A DNA stretch of 64,000 bases. It comes from Arminella tubonensis (GTDB taxonomy: Bacteria > Pseudomonadota > Alphaproteobacteria > Rhizobiales > Rhizobiaceae). The notes under the pieces are model-generated. The model was not told where the DNA came from, made no database searches, and worked only from the letters and a program-made list of their open reading frames with translations. Below, piece after piece: positions 51,364-60,642 of this stretch. How positions within the stretch are numbered: the first letter of the stretch is position 1; each line of letters starts with the position of its first letter. The translations under genes were made by a program, and so were the position numbers. The stretch spans positions 1 through 64,000 of the forward strand of contig NZ_PCDP01000037.1 of NCBI RefSeq assembly GCF_003240585.1, written 5' to 3'.

Positions 51364-51513
51364 CCCCCTCATCCGCCCTGCGGGCACCTTCTCCCCGAGG
51401 GGAGAAAGCAACCGAGGCTGCGGCGCTTCCTCTCGATGAAACGAACGAAGGTCGAGGCGGCGGCATCTCCTTCTCCCCTCGGGGAGAAGGTGCGCGACAG
51501 CGCGGATGAGGGG
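51364..51513. repeat. RIME-like rhizobial interspersed palindromic element
   Basis: The left arm (51364-51406) and right arm (51470-51513) are inverted copies over about 43 bases with a few mismatches in the middle. They begin CCCCCTCATCCGC and end in the perfect 18-bp palindrome TTCTCCCCGAGGGGAGAA or its complement-equivalent. The spacer is 63 bases. CTCATCCG...CACCTTCTCCCC is the wording of the RIME-type repeats found in many rhizobial intergenic regions. It lies between the PhyH and SDR genes. Confidence 0.85.
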
Positions 51514-51548
51514 GATTTATTCAAACATTTCCAAAACGGAGGACATCC

Positions 51549-52370
51549 ATGAGTACTGACCACGGCCGCCTCGACGGCAAGATCGCTATCGTCACCGGCG
51601 GTACGCAGGGGCTTGGCGCCACCATCGCCACGCTCTTTGCCGAACGCGGTGCCAAGGGCATCGTCATCTGCGGGCGCAACGAGGCCAAGGGCCGCGCCAA
51701 GGCTGACGAAATCGAGGCCGCCACCGGAGCAAAGGTCGTCTACATCAGGGCCGATCTCGCCAATGTCGAAGACGCACGCAACGTCGTGGCCGTTTGCGAC
51801 AATGCCTTCGGCCGCGTCGATATACTGGTGAATGCCGCAGCCATCACGGACCGCGGCACCATCCTCGACACCAGCCCTGAGCTCTTCGACGCGATGTTCG
51901 CAGTCAACGTCCGCGCACCGTTCTTTCTGATGCAGGAGGCGGTCAAGGTCATGCGGCGCGAGAAGATAGAGGGCACGATCGTCAACATCGGCTCGATGTC
52001 CGCCAAGGCCGGCCAGCCCTTCATATCAGCCTACTGCGCTTCCAAGGGAGCGCTGGAGACGCTGACGAAGAACACGGCCTATGCGCTGCTGCGCAACCGC
52101 ATCCGTGTCAACGGCCTCAACATCGGCTGGATGGCATCCGAAGGCGAGGACCGCATCCAGCGCGAATTTCACGACGCACCCGCCGACTGGCTGGAAAAGG
52201 CCGCATCGAGCCAGCCGTTCGGACGGCTTGTCGATCCTGCCGAAGTCGCCCGAGCCTGCGCCTATCTCTCCTCTTCCGAGTCCGGCTTGATGACCGGGTC
52301 GGTGATCTGCTTCGACCAGTCGATCTGGGGCGCCTATGACGGTTCGCCGCACCCGGTAGCGCCACTTTGA
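51549..52370 (+). CDS. short-chain dehydrogenase/reductase
   Basis: SDR of 273 residues with TGGTQGLGATIA at the N-terminus, LVNAAAITDRG, NIGSMSAKAGQ (serine) and YCASKGA (Tyr/Lys). The C-terminal SGLMTGSVICFDQSIWGAYDG departs from the usual DGG ending. CGGAGGACATCC precedes the ATG. It is in line with the PhyH gene and with the metallophosphoesterase and ABC genes. Its role in their pathway is inferred from position. Confidence 0.88.
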   Translation: MSTDHGRLDGKIAIVTGGTQGLGATIATLFAERGAKGIVICGRNEAKGRAKADEIEAATGAKVVYIRADLANVEDARNVVAVCDNAFGRVDILVNAAAITDRGTILDTSPELFDAMFAVNVRAPFFLMQEAVKVMRREKIEGTIVNIGSMSAKAGQPFISAYCASKGALETLTKNTAYALLRNRIRVNGLNIGWMASEGEDRIQREFHDAPADWLEKAASSQPFGRLVDPAEVARACAYLSSSESGLMTGSVICFDQSIWGAYDGSPHPVAPL

Positions 52371-52518
52371 CAGAGATGTGACAAAACTGGAAAACGGCTG
52401 AAAAAGCCTGTTACCCAACTGACATCGGACGCTTCTATACAGGCCGCAAGAAGCGCCTGACGGGCAGCGATGCCCGAATTCGTCACGGCGCTTCCACCCC
52501 GAATCTCGGAGAGGCGCC

Positions 52519-53355
52519 GTGAAGATCATCCAGATCACCGATACCCATTTCAGCCCCGGCAAACCGCATTTCAACGGCAACTGGGAGCCTTTGACACGCT
52601 GGATCGAGGAAAGCGGTGCCGATCTCGTCATCCACACCGGCGACCTCACCGTCGACGGCGCCGACAACGATGAGGACATCACCTTCTCGATGGATCTGAT
52701 GCGTCAGATCTCCGTGCCGATGCTGCTGGTTCCCGGCAACCACGATGTCGGCGACCTGCCGGGCACGCTCCAGCCGGTAAACGCCGTTCGCCTGGATCGC
52801 TGGCGCCGCCTCGTCGGCCCCGACTACTGGGCGGAAGACCTCGACAACTGGCGTCTGATCGGCATCGACAGCCTGCTGCTGGGCTCCGGAAGCACCGAAG
52901 AGGAGGCGCAGTTCGAGTGGCTGCAGGGCATGCTGGAAGGGCGCGGCGATCTTCGCGTCGCGATCTTTGCCCATAAGCCGCTCTTCGTCGACGCGCCCGA
53001 CGAAGGCGACACCGGCTACTGGAGCGTCCGTCCGACACCGCGCCGGAGACTATACGATCTGATCGCCACCCACGACGTGGCGCTCTTTGCCAGCGGCCAT
53101 CTGCACTGGGCCTGGAAGGGCGGCTTCGACCGGACCTCGACCGTCTGGGGTCCCTCCGCGGCCTTCATCATCGACACGATGGAGCGCGAAATGCCGGGCG
53201 AGCGGCTGATCGGCGCCGTGGTGCATCATCTCGATACTGACGTCACCAGCGAGATTGTCGCCGTGCCCGGCATGAAGGCCCATGTCCTCGACGACGTCGT
53301 CGCCGAGGTCTATCCGCATGTCGCCCACAAGGTGCAGCGGGAGCGGACCCTATGA
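52519..53355 (+). CDS. calcineurin-like metallophosphoesterase (CpdA/GpdQ type)
   Basis: A 278-residue two-metal phosphoesterase. The motif set is complete: DTH at 8-10, GD at 41-42, GNHD at 73-76, AH at 151-152 and GHLH at 193-196. This resembles class III cyclic-nucleotide or glycerophosphodiester phosphodiesterases (CpdA, GpdQ). There is no signal peptide. The stop overlaps the ABC ATPase start by ATGA, so the enzyme is translationally coupled to an importer. That suggests that it hydrolyses an imported phosphodiester rather than cAMP. This is inference. Confidence 0.85.
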   Translation: MKIIQITDTHFSPGKPHFNGNWEPLTRWIEESGADLVIHTGDLTVDGADNDEDITFSMDLMRQISVPMLLVPGNHDVGDLPGTLQPVNAVRLDRWRRLVGPDYWAEDLDNWRLIGIDSLLLGSGSTEEEAQFEWLQGMLEGRGDLRVAIFAHKPLFVDAPDEGDTGYWSVRPTPRRRLYDLIATHDVALFASGHLHWAWKGGFDRTSTVWGPSAAFIIDTMEREMPGERLIGAVVHHLDTDVTSEIVAVPGMKAHVLDDVVAEVYPHVAHKVQRERTL

Positions 53356-54515
53356 ACGCACTCTCGCTTCGCGGCATCACCAAATCCTTCGGCGACCAGG
53401 CCATCCTCAAGGGCGTCAGCCTGGATGTCGCCCCCGGTGAATTCATCGCGCTGGTCGGCCCATCCGGCTGCGGCAAGAGCACGCTGCTCCGCATCCTTGC
53501 CGGTCTCGACCATGCCGATGGCGGCGAAATCCTCATCGGCGGCCAGGAAATGTCAGGCATCGCACCAGCCGACCGCAACGTCGCCATGGTCTTCCAGTCC
53601 TACGCGCTTTACCCGCATTTGACGGCTGGCCAGAACATTGCCGTCCCGCTCGCCATGCGACGCCTTTCGCGGACGCAGCGCCTGCCTTTCGTCGGCTCCA
53701 TGCTTCCCGGCCAGCGCAGTGCCCGCGCGGCTATCCTTCGCGATGTCGAGGAGATGGCGAAATCGCTGAAGATCGACCACCTGCTCGACCGCAAGCCGGG
53801 CCAGATGTCCGGCGGCCAGCGCCAGCGCGTGGCGCTTGCCCGCGCCATGGTGCGGCAGCCGAGCGTTTTCCTGATGGACGAGCCGCTCTCCAATCTCGAC
53901 GCCAACCTGCGCGTCCATGCCCGCGGTGAGATCGTCGAGCTGCATCGCCGCGCCGGTGTCCCAACGGTCTATGTGACGCACGATCAGGCCGAAGCGCTCT
54001 CGATGGCTGACCGCGTCGCTGTCATGATCGGCGGCAACCTGCTGCAGCTGACCACCCCGCAAGCCATCTACGATGACCCGACCCACCTCGAAGTTGCCCG
54101 CTTCATCGGCCAGCCGCGCATCAATGTTGTGCCGGCGCTCGCCGAGAATGGTCTCGTGTCATTCGGAGGCGTCCGGCTGGCGCTGAATGATGCAAGCTTT
54201 GCCGGCACATCAGTCACACTCGGCATCCGACCGGAATTCGTGTCGCTTTCGCAGAACCGCAAGGATGCGCTCGCGGCCCACGTCGAGCGTATCGAGTTTC
54301 TCGGTTCCGAAGTGATCCTCTACTGCAAGCTGGACGCCATCGGCGAAATCATGATCGCCAAGCTCACGCCGGCAGAGGCAAACGGCGTCAGCGCCGGCAT
54401 GCCCGTGGCACTGACGCTATCGCCCGAGAAGGCCATGGTCTTCGCCGAGGACGGCCGCCGCCTGGCGGCAACGCCGGTTGCCGTCGACGCCCTCAAGGAG
54501 AAGGCGCATGGCTAG
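53352..54515 (+). CDS. ABC transporter ATP-binding protein (UgpC/MalK family)
   Basis: ATPase of 387 residues with Walker A GPSGCGKST at 36-44, signature MSGGQ at 152-156 and Walker B VFLMDEPLSNLDAN. A stretch of roughly 15-20 extra residues near 105-125 (RRLSRTQRLPFVGSMLPGQR) interrupts the helical domain compared with ordinary MalK. The C-terminal TOBE region has GIRPEFVSL. It overlaps the metallophosphoesterase by ATGA and the next permease by eight bases. It energises the CUT1 importer encoded downstream. Confidence 0.9.
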   Translation: MNALSLRGITKSFGDQAILKGVSLDVAPGEFIALVGPSGCGKSTLLRILAGLDHADGGEILIGGQEMSGIAPADRNVAMVFQSYALYPHLTAGQNIAVPLAMRRLSRTQRLPFVGSMLPGQRSARAAILRDVEEMAKSLKIDHLLDRKPGQMSGGQRQRVALARAMVRQPSVFLMDEPLSNLDANLRVHARGEIVELHRRAGVPTVYVTHDQAEALSMADRVAVMIGGNLLQLTTPQAIYDDPTHLEVARFIGQPRINVVPALAENGLVSFGGVRLALNDASFAGTSVTLGIRPEFVSLSQNRKDALAAHVERIEFLGSEVILYCKLDAIGEIMIAKLTPAEANGVSAGMPVALTLSPEKAMVFAEDGRRLAATPVAVDALKEKAHG

Positions 54516-55431
54516 CCTCGCCTCCATGTCGATACCGTTGACGACCGAGCGTGCGCGTGAGCGCAGCGAAGCCCGCACGGCCTGGCTGCTGGCATCTCCG
54601 GCGATCCTGCTCATCGTTCTCTTCGTGCTCGCGCCGATCGCCGCCGTCATCTTCCTGGGCTTCACGGATTTCCAGCTTGGGATCGGCAAGTTCCGCTTCG
54701 TCGGCTTCGAGAACTACGCGCATCTGTTCAATGACCGCACCTTCCGCAAGTCGCTCTGGAATACGTCGGTCTACACCGCGATCGTCGCCCCGCTTTCGAT
54801 CGTCCTCGGTCTCGGCGTGGCTCTCCTGATCGAAAGCGAGACCCTTGCCCGCAGCTTTTTTCGAACCGCTTTCTTTCTGCCCGTCGCCTCGCTGATCGTC
54901 GCGATGGCGACCGTCTGGCAATATCTTTTCCATCCGACGATCGGGCCGATCAACGCGCTGCTCGCACTTGTTGATATTCCCGGCCCGAACTGGCTCGGCG
55001 CATCGGGAACCGTGCTCTACAGCCTGTCGATCATCGGCGTCTGGCAGTCGGTCGGCTTCAACATGGTGCTGTTCCTGGCCGGACTGACCGCCATCCCGCG
55101 CGAACTCTATGCAGCGGCAGAAGTCGACGGCGCCAGATCCTCGTTCGATCGCTTCCGTCTGGTGACCTGGCCGATGCTCGGGCCGACCACGCTTTTCGTC
55201 ACGACGATCAGCGTCATCAACGCCGTCAAGGTCTTCGACACGGTCAAGACGCTGACCGATGGCGGCCCGAACCATGCCTCCGAGGTCCTGCTCTTCACCA
55301 TCTATCAGGAAGGCTTCGTCTATATGCGCGTCGGCTATGCCTCGGCCATGACCGTGGTGTTCCTCGCCATCCTCGTCGTGCTGATGTTCCTGCAATATCG
55401 CCTCCTCGATCGCCAGGTGCACTACACATGA
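54508..55431 (+). CDS. ABC transporter permease (UgpA/MalF type)
   Basis: Permease of 307 residues with six membrane helices, the first at about residues 29-53. The coupling loop is AAAEVDGARSSFDRFRLVTWP. TLTDGGPNHASEVLLFTIYQ is typical of UgpA-like first permeases. The ATG at 54508 has AAGGAGAA upstream; a second ATG at 54526 is possible. It overlaps the ATPase stop by eight bases and the next permease by ATGA. Confidence 0.9.
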   Translation: MASLASMSIPLTTERARERSEARTAWLLASPAILLIVLFVLAPIAAVIFLGFTDFQLGIGKFRFVGFENYAHLFNDRTFRKSLWNTSVYTAIVAPLSIVLGLGVALLIESETLARSFFRTAFFLPVASLIVAMATVWQYLFHPTIGPINALLALVDIPGPNWLGASGTVLYSLSIIGVWQSVGFNMVLFLAGLTAIPRELYAAAEVDGARSSFDRFRLVTWPMLGPTTLFVTTISVINAVKVFDTVKTLTDGGPNHASEVLLFTIYQEGFVYMRVGYASAMTVVFLAILVVLMFLQYRLLDRQVHYT

Positions 55432-56264
55432 AGACTGAGGCTCTCACCCCAGGCCGCGCAATCCGCTTTGGCCTTCTCTCGGTCTGTGCGCTGATTTTCC
55501 TCGCACCCTACATCTTCATGATCTCTACAGCAGGGAAGGCGCAGGACGATATCTTCACCTCCGCGCTGTCGCTCATCCCCGCGCACTTCTACTACATCGC
55601 CAATTTCACCAAGGCGCTGACGCGGGTGCCGATGGGGACGCTGCTCCTCAACGGCGTGCTCGTCTGCGGCCTGATCTTCTCGCTTCAGGTGCTGATTGCC
55701 ATTCCCTGCGCCTATGCAATGGCGAAACTCAAATTTCGCGCCGCGCGGCTGATGATGGTGCTGGTCATGCTCGGCCTGCTGATCCCGATCCATGCGACCG
55801 CCCTGCCGCTTTACGTCGGCTTCAACGGGTTGTCGCTGCTCAACAGCTACACGGCGCTGGTCGCACCCTTCTCGATCTCGGTATTCGCGATCTTCATGTT
55901 CCTGCAGTTCTTCCGCGCCATGCCGGACGATCTCATCCACGCAGCCCGCCTCGACGGCATGTCCGAACTCGGTATCGTCGCCCGCGTCATCGTCCCGAAT
56001 GCATGGCCGGCCGTCACGGCCTTCGCCATTTTCTCGGTCGTCGCGCACTGGAACGATCTTTACTGGCCGCTGATCGTCATCAGCAAGCAGGAGTACGCCA
56101 CGCCGCCACTTGGCCTGATGTATTTTCGGGCGGCTGAAGCCGGCGACGACTATGGCGCGCTGATGGCCGCGACCCTCACGATTACCCTTCCCCTCGTCGT
56201 CGCGTTCCTGCTCGCGCAGAAACGCTTCATCGAAGGCATCACCATGACCGGTCTGAAAGGCTGA
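55428..56264 (+). CDS. ABC transporter permease (UgpE/MalG type)
   Basis: Permease of 278 residues with six membrane helices, the first at about 12-34. The coupling loop is HAARLDGMSELGIVARVIVP and the C-terminal end QKRFIEGITMTGLKG is typical of the second permease class. It overlaps the first permease by ATGA and ends 26 bases before the binding-protein gene. Confidence 0.9.
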   Translation: MKTEALTPGRAIRFGLLSVCALIFLAPYIFMISTAGKAQDDIFTSALSLIPAHFYYIANFTKALTRVPMGTLLLNGVLVCGLIFSLQVLIAIPCAYAMAKLKFRAARLMMVLVMLGLLIPIHATALPLYVGFNGLSLLNSYTALVAPFSISVFAIFMFLQFFRAMPDDLIHAARLDGMSELGIVARVIVPNAWPAVTAFAIFSVVAHWNDLYWPLIVISKQEYATPPLGLMYFRAAEAGDDYGALMAATLTITLPLVVAFLLAQKRFIEGITMTGLKG

Positions 56265-56290
56265 CCGGTTTCAACCCAGGAGAACGAGCG

Positions 56291-57556
56291 ATGAAGCATA
56301 TCACCCGGATTCTCGCCGCCGCGGCCATCTCGATGGCAGTATCGGTTCCGGCCTACGCCGAGACGACGCTGACGGTCCACTACCCCATGCCCGGCTTCTT
56401 CAAGAACGTGATGGACACGATCTCGAAGAAGTTCATGGAAGAGAACCCCGACATCAAGATCCAGTTCGCCAGCCCGTCGGCGACCTATGAGGAAGGGATC
56501 CAGACGATCCTGCGCCAGCTCGGCACCAACGAGATGCCCGATGTCACCTTCATCGGCCTCAACCGCCTTCGCATGATCGATGAGCGCAATGTCGCCGTCG
56601 ACCTCGGACCGCTCGTCCAGAAGGACGGCCACATGGCGGAAGAAGGCTTCTCGGATACCATCCTGAAGCTCGCACAGGTCAAGGGCAAGCAGATCGGCCT
56701 CGCTTTCGCGACCTCCAATCCGATCATGTATTACAACGCCGATCTCGTGAAGGCGGCCGGTGGCGATCCTGATAACCCACCGAAGACCTGGGACGAAGTC
56801 ATCGCACTCGGCGGCAAGATCAAGGCACTCGGCAACGGCGTCGACGGCATCGACTTCCGCTGGCAGGGCGATGACTGGATGTTCTCCGCCCTGCTCTTCG
56901 GCGCCGGCGGCCACATGCTGAGCGCCGACGAAGGCACGGTCGCCTTCAACGGCCCCGAAGGCCAGAAGGCCGTCGAACTCATCCAGCGCATGGTCAAGGA
57001 AGGCGGCATGCCGGTCTTCACCAAGCCCGCTGGCGAGCAGGCCTTCGCCGCCGGCAAGGTCGGCTTCGAATTCCAGACGACCGGCGCGCTCGTCAACACC
57101 ATCAAGAATGTCGGTACGAAATTCGACCTGCGCACCGCCAAGCTCCCGCTTCTCGACCCGGTCAACGGCAAGCTGCCGACCGGCGGCAACGCTGCTGTCA
57201 TCCTGACCCACGACGCCGCCAAGCAGGAAGCTGCCTGGAAGTTCGTCAAGTTTGCAGCCGGCCCCTATGGTGCCTCCGTCGTCGTTCCGGGCACCGGCTA
57301 CGTTCCGAACAACGAACTTGCGGCCGCCTCTCCTGAATATCTCGGCGACTTCTACAAGAAGAACCCGCTCTTCAAGGCCGCCCTCAGCCAGATGCCTGTG
57401 ATGATCCCGTGGTACGCATTCCCCGGCTCGAACGGCGTTCGCGTCACACAGACCATCGTCGACAACCTGTCCCGGATCGTCGACCAGTCGGCCCAGCCGA
57501 AAGAAGCCCTCGACGACGCCGCATCCGACGTCACCGGTATGCTGCCGCGCAGCTAA
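56291..57556 (+). CDS. ABC transporter substrate-binding protein (UgpB-like)
   Basis: Periplasmic binding protein of 421 residues with a signal peptide (1-23, ending AYA-E). The mature part begins TTLTVHYPMPGFFKNVMDTI and contains FMEENPDIKIQFASPSATYEEGI split over residues 48-72. It also has LAFATSNPIMYYNADLVKAAG and PTGGNAAVILTHDAAKQEAA, the latter a hallmark of UgpB-type family 1 proteins. The nearby metallophosphoesterase makes a glycerophosphodiester or sugar phosphodiester plausible as ligand. It is last in the operon and is followed by a terminator. Confidence 0.88.
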   Translation: MKHITRILAAAAISMAVSVPAYAETTLTVHYPMPGFFKNVMDTISKKFMEENPDIKIQFASPSATYEEGIQTILRQLGTNEMPDVTFIGLNRLRMIDERNVAVDLGPLVQKDGHMAEEGFSDTILKLAQVKGKQIGLAFATSNPIMYYNADLVKAAGGDPDNPPKTWDEVIALGGKIKALGNGVDGIDFRWQGDDWMFSALLFGAGGHMLSADEGTVAFNGPEGQKAVELIQRMVKEGGMPVFTKPAGEQAFAAGKVGFEFQTTGALVNTIKNVGTKFDLRTAKLPLLDPVNGKLPTGGNAAVILTHDAAKQEAAWKFVKFAAGPYGASVVVPGTGYVPNNELAAASPEYLGDFYKKNPLFKAALSQMPVMIPWYAFPGSNGVRVTQTIVDNLSRIVDQSAQPKEALDDAASDVTGMLPRS

Positions 57557-57579
57557 GTCCATCATGGCTTGGTAAAGGC

Positions 57580-57611
57580 AACGCCGCTTTCCGCGTTCGG
57601 ATGGCGGCGTT
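57580..57611 (+). terminator. Rho-independent terminator of the Ugp-like operon
   Basis: AACGCCGC (57580-57587) pairs with GCGGCGTT (57604-57611), followed by TTC. The loop (TTTCCGCGTTCGGATG) can form a small internal stem. It lies 24 bases after the binding-protein stop. Confidence 0.7.
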
Positions 57612-57631
57612 TTCATGTGCAGCGAAGTTGA

Positions 57632-58621
57632 TCACGCAGGCGCGTTGATATCGCGGACAGTTCCACCGCATCGAAGCCGGAACGCCGCGGTGACGTGTCG
57701 GGGCGCCGCCGCGTTCTCGGCCATGTCGAGCAGCAGCGAGGCAGCGACACCGCCCATCGTGGCATCAGGGATCTCGACCGTCGTAAGCTGCGGATCCATC
57801 ATCCGCCCGATGGCAATGCCGTCGAAGCCGGCGACGGAGACATCCCTCGGGATCGAAAGGCCCATGCGCCGCAATTGCCCCATCACGCCGAGTGCCAGCA
57901 GATCGTTGGATGCAATGATCGCCGTTGGCTGAAGGATGGATATCGGATGCAGGTCGAGCTGGTCGTAACTGTCGATGAACGGAATCTGCAGCGCATCGAA
58001 TGGCGCAAGCCCGGCCTCCTCCATCGCCTTCAGGTGCCCCTGATATCGCAGCCGGGCCCTGTCCGACGAACCGAAATGCCCCGATATGAACAGGATGCGA
58101 CGGTGGCCACGCAGCAGCAGATGCTCCGTCAGCTCCTTGCCGGCGAGGAAATTATTGGTGGCGACCGCCGCCGCAAACCGCGCGGTCGGCATGTTGCCTA
58201 GCAGAACAGTCGGGGGAAGAGCCGCCGAAAGCGCCAGGCTCTTTTCCGGGTCGCAGACGGTGAGGAGCAGCCCCGTCGGGCGCTCCTGGAGGAGCGAGGC
58301 GACGGCATCGACCTCCTGCGCCGGATCGTAGTTCGATTGCGCGATCAATACGCTGTGTCCCGCGAGCAGCATGCGGTTCTGGATGCCGGAGAGGGAGGCT
58401 GCGAATACGGGATTGGTGATGCTCGGAATGAGAACGCCGATAATCGGTCGCCTGCGCGCTGTCGTCGGCAAACGACCGCTGGCGCGATAACGCAGCTCGG
58501 CCGCCGCGCGCCTGACCCGGCGCACCATCTCGTCGCTGACCGGCCCATTGCTGTTCAGCACCCGGCTTGCCGTCGCAATCGAGCATCCGGCGCGGTGGGC
58601 AACTTGCTCCAGGGTCGACAT
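57632..58621 (-). CDS. LacI-family transcriptional regulator
   Basis: Repressor of 329 residues. The helix-turn-helix LEQVAHRAGCSIATASRVLN is at residues 4-23, and RYRASGRLPTTARRRP is the hinge region. The effector domain has GVLIPSITNPVFAASLSGIQ and ends with IPDATMGGVAASLLLDMAE. It is convergent with the Ugp-like operon and close to its end, so it may regulate it; no matching operator was found by eye. Confidence 0.88.
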   Translation of the reverse strand: MSTLEQVAHRAGCSIATASRVLNSNGPVSDEMVRRVRRAAAELRYRASGRLPTTARRRPIIGVLIPSITNPVFAASLSGIQNRMLLAGHSVLIAQSNYDPAQEVDAVASLLQERPTGLLLTVCDPEKSLALSAALPPTVLLGNMPTARFAAAVATNNFLAGKELTEHLLLRGHRRILFISGHFGSSDRARLRYQGHLKAMEEAGLAPFDALQIPFIDSYDQLDLHPISILQPTAIIASNDLLALGVMGQLRRMGLSIPRDVSVAGFDGIAIGRMMDPQLTTVEIPDATMGGVAASLLLDMAENAAAPRHVTAAFRLRCGGTVRDINAPA

Positions 58622-58778
58622 TGTGACGGTCGCCTCCGATCTGCATCAGCTGCGAGACAGGGAACCACCATGCCTCAGCATCCGAGCGCCTTTAGCGGAC
58701 GCGAATGACAGCCATGTGAACTGGTCGCAAACGGGACGGAGGTTGCGTCGAGCGCGACCCCGGCCGAACCGGCCCGAC

Positions 58779-59723
58779 CTATGCCTGATAAGTCAGTTGG
58801 GCATTGCGGCGGATCGCCTGCGGCGGCTGGCCGAAGGCCCTGAGAAAGGCGCGCCGCATGCGTTCGCGATCGGCAAAGCCGGTTTCCCGCGCAACCACCT
58901 CGATCGGGTGCCGTCCCTGCTCCATCATCAGGCGAGCTGCCTCGACCCTCAGATTTTCAACGGCCTTTGCCGGCGATTGGCCGGTCTCGGAGCGAAAGGC
59001 CCGGCTGAACTGGCGCGGGCTCAGATGCGCCGCATCGGCCAGCTGCTCGACGGATAGAGCTGTGTGAAGATTGTCCCTGGCATAGGCAAGCGCGCTTTGG
59101 ATACGGTCGGATTTGGCATCCATCTCCAGAAGCGCTGAAAACTGCGATTGGCCGCCGGCTCGCCGGTGGTGAAGCACCAGCTTCTTCGCCAGCGCCCGGG
59201 CGAGATCTGCGCCAAGATCCTTTTCCACCATCGCCAAAGCCAGATCGATACCAGCCGTCATGCCAGCCGAGGTCCAGACGGAACCGTCGACGATGAAGAT
59301 GCGATCCTCCTTCATCCGGACCTTGGGAAAGCGCTCCTGCAGGTCGCGTGCATAGGCCCAATGCGTGGTCACCTGCCGTCCGTCGAGAATACCTGCGTCG
59401 GCGAGCACGTAGGCGCCCGTGCAGATCGAAGCGAGACGTCGCGACTGCGTCAGCGCCAGCCGCACGAAGTCGATGACCCCAGGGCTTGCATCGACGACAC
59501 CATTGCCGCCACAGACGATCACCGTATCGAAATCAGCGCGCCGAAAGGCCTCGGTATCGAGAGCCATGCCGAGCGAGGTCGGAATGGGGCCGCCCGTTTC
59601 CGAGATGTAGGATATCTCATAGATCGGCTCCGGCACTTCGAAATTCGCAAACTCGAATACCGTCGCGGCCGCAAGCCCCATGAATTGGAAATCCGGGTAG
59701 ATCAGGAAAGCGATCTTCTGCAT
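58779..59723 (-). CDS. GlxA-family regulator (DJ-1/PfpI domain + AraC helix-turn-helix)
   Basis: A 314-residue protein. The N-terminal DJ-1/PfpI (glutamine-amidotransferase-like) domain is about 1-190, with VIVCGGNGVVDASPGVIDFV and ASICTGAYVLADAGILDGR, in which the cysteine sits at the nucleophile elbow. The C-terminal AraC domain (about 215-305) has two helix-turn-helices: SVEQLADAAHLSPRQFSRAF and PIEVVARETGFADRERMRRAF. The family activates genes for quaternary amines, arginine or aldehydes. It is divergent from an SDR gene with 121 bp between, its likely target. Confidence 0.9.
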   Translation of the reverse strand: MQKIAFLIYPDFQFMGLAAATVFEFANFEVPEPIYEISYISETGGPIPTSLGMALDTEAFRRADFDTVIVCGGNGVVDASPGVIDFVRLALTQSRRLASICTGAYVLADAGILDGRQVTTHWAYARDLQERFPKVRMKEDRIFIVDGSVWTSAGMTAGIDLALAMVEKDLGADLARALAKKLVLHHRRAGGQSQFSALLEMDAKSDRIQSALAYARDNLHTALSVEQLADAAHLSPRQFSRAFRSETGQSPAKAVENLRVEAARLMMEQGRHPIEVVARETGFADRERMRRAFLRAFGQPPQAIRRNAQLTYQA

Positions 59724-59844
59724 GGCTCATTCTCACGATGTCCTAAAAGGTGGTATATATGACATTTGAGACATATGCAAGATGAACTACAACCCTTCCC
59801 AAGCGAACGGCATGCGCCAACGCAATCAACGAAGGAGAAAGACA

Positions 59845-60642
59845 ATGACCACCGCAAATAAGGGTACGGCGCTGATTACAGGCGCCTCTTCCGGCATCGG
59901 CGCCGTCTATGCCCACCGTCTTGCCAAGCGCGGCTACGACCTGATCCTCGTCGCGCGCAACGCGGACCGGCTAAGTGCACTTGCAACCCGCCTCACCGCC
60001 GAAACCGGGCGCAGCGTCAAAACCATTGCCGCCGACCTCAACGACAAATCCGATCTTGGCCGGATCGAAACGGTCCTGAAAAACGACACCAGCATCAGGC
60101 TGCTCGTCAACAATGCCGGCGTCGGCGGGACTGCACCGCTGCTTCAGGCCGATGTCGACAAGATGGAGGCGATGATCAATCTCAATGTCACCGCCCTGAC
60201 GCGGCTGACCTATGCGGTCGTCCCCGGCCTCGTTGCCCGCGGCGGCGGATCGATCATCAATATCGCCTCGATCGTGGCTGTCGCCCCGGAAGTCCTCAAC
60301 GGCGTCTATGGGGGCAGCAAGGCTTTTGTCCTCGCATTCAGCCAATCGCTGAAGCATGAGCTCGCCGACAAGCACATCACGATCCAGGCAGTGCTTCCAG
60401 GCGCCACGGCGACGGAGTTCTGGGGCATTGCCGGCACGCCGATCGAACATTTGCCGACCGAGATCGTCATGTCGACCGAGGACCTTGTCGACGCGGCGCT
60501 CGCCGGTCTCGACCACGGCGAATTCGTGACCATCCCCTCGCTTCCAGACATCGCCCACTGGGACGCCTACGAAGCAGCCCGGCAGGTCATGATGCCTAAT
60601 CTCTCCAAGGCAAAACCGGCTGCCCGATACGAAATCGCCTGA
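59845..60642 (+). CDS. short-chain dehydrogenase/reductase
   Basis: SDR of 265 residues of the DltE/YqjQ-type branch. It has TGASSGIGAVYAHRLA at the N-terminus, LVNNAGVGGTAPL, NIASIVAVAPE (serine) and YGGSKAF (Tyr/Lys). The start MTTANKG at 59845 has GAAGGAGAAAG in front, so the longer reading from 59782 is rejected. It is divergent from the GlxA-type regulator. The substrate is unknown, probably an aldehyde or ketone. Confidence 0.88.
   Translation: MTTANKGTALITGASSGIGAVYAHRLAKRGYDLILVARNADRLSALATRLTAETGRSVKTIAADLNDKSDLGRIETVLKNDTSIRLLVNNAGVGGTAPLLQADVDKMEAMINLNVTALTRLTYAVVPGLVARGGGSIINIASIVAVAPEVLNGVYGGSKAFVLAFSQSLKHELADKHITIQAVLPGATATEFWGIAGTPIEHLPTEIVMSTEDLVDAALAGLDHGEFVTIPSLPDIAHWDAYEAARQVMMPNLSKAKPAARYEIA

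Noticed and set aside
59724..59844. ATATGACA...AGACATAT dyad between the GlxA-type regulator and SDR as an operator
   Set aside because: Only six of eight positions match in an AT-rich promoter; not distinguishable from chance.
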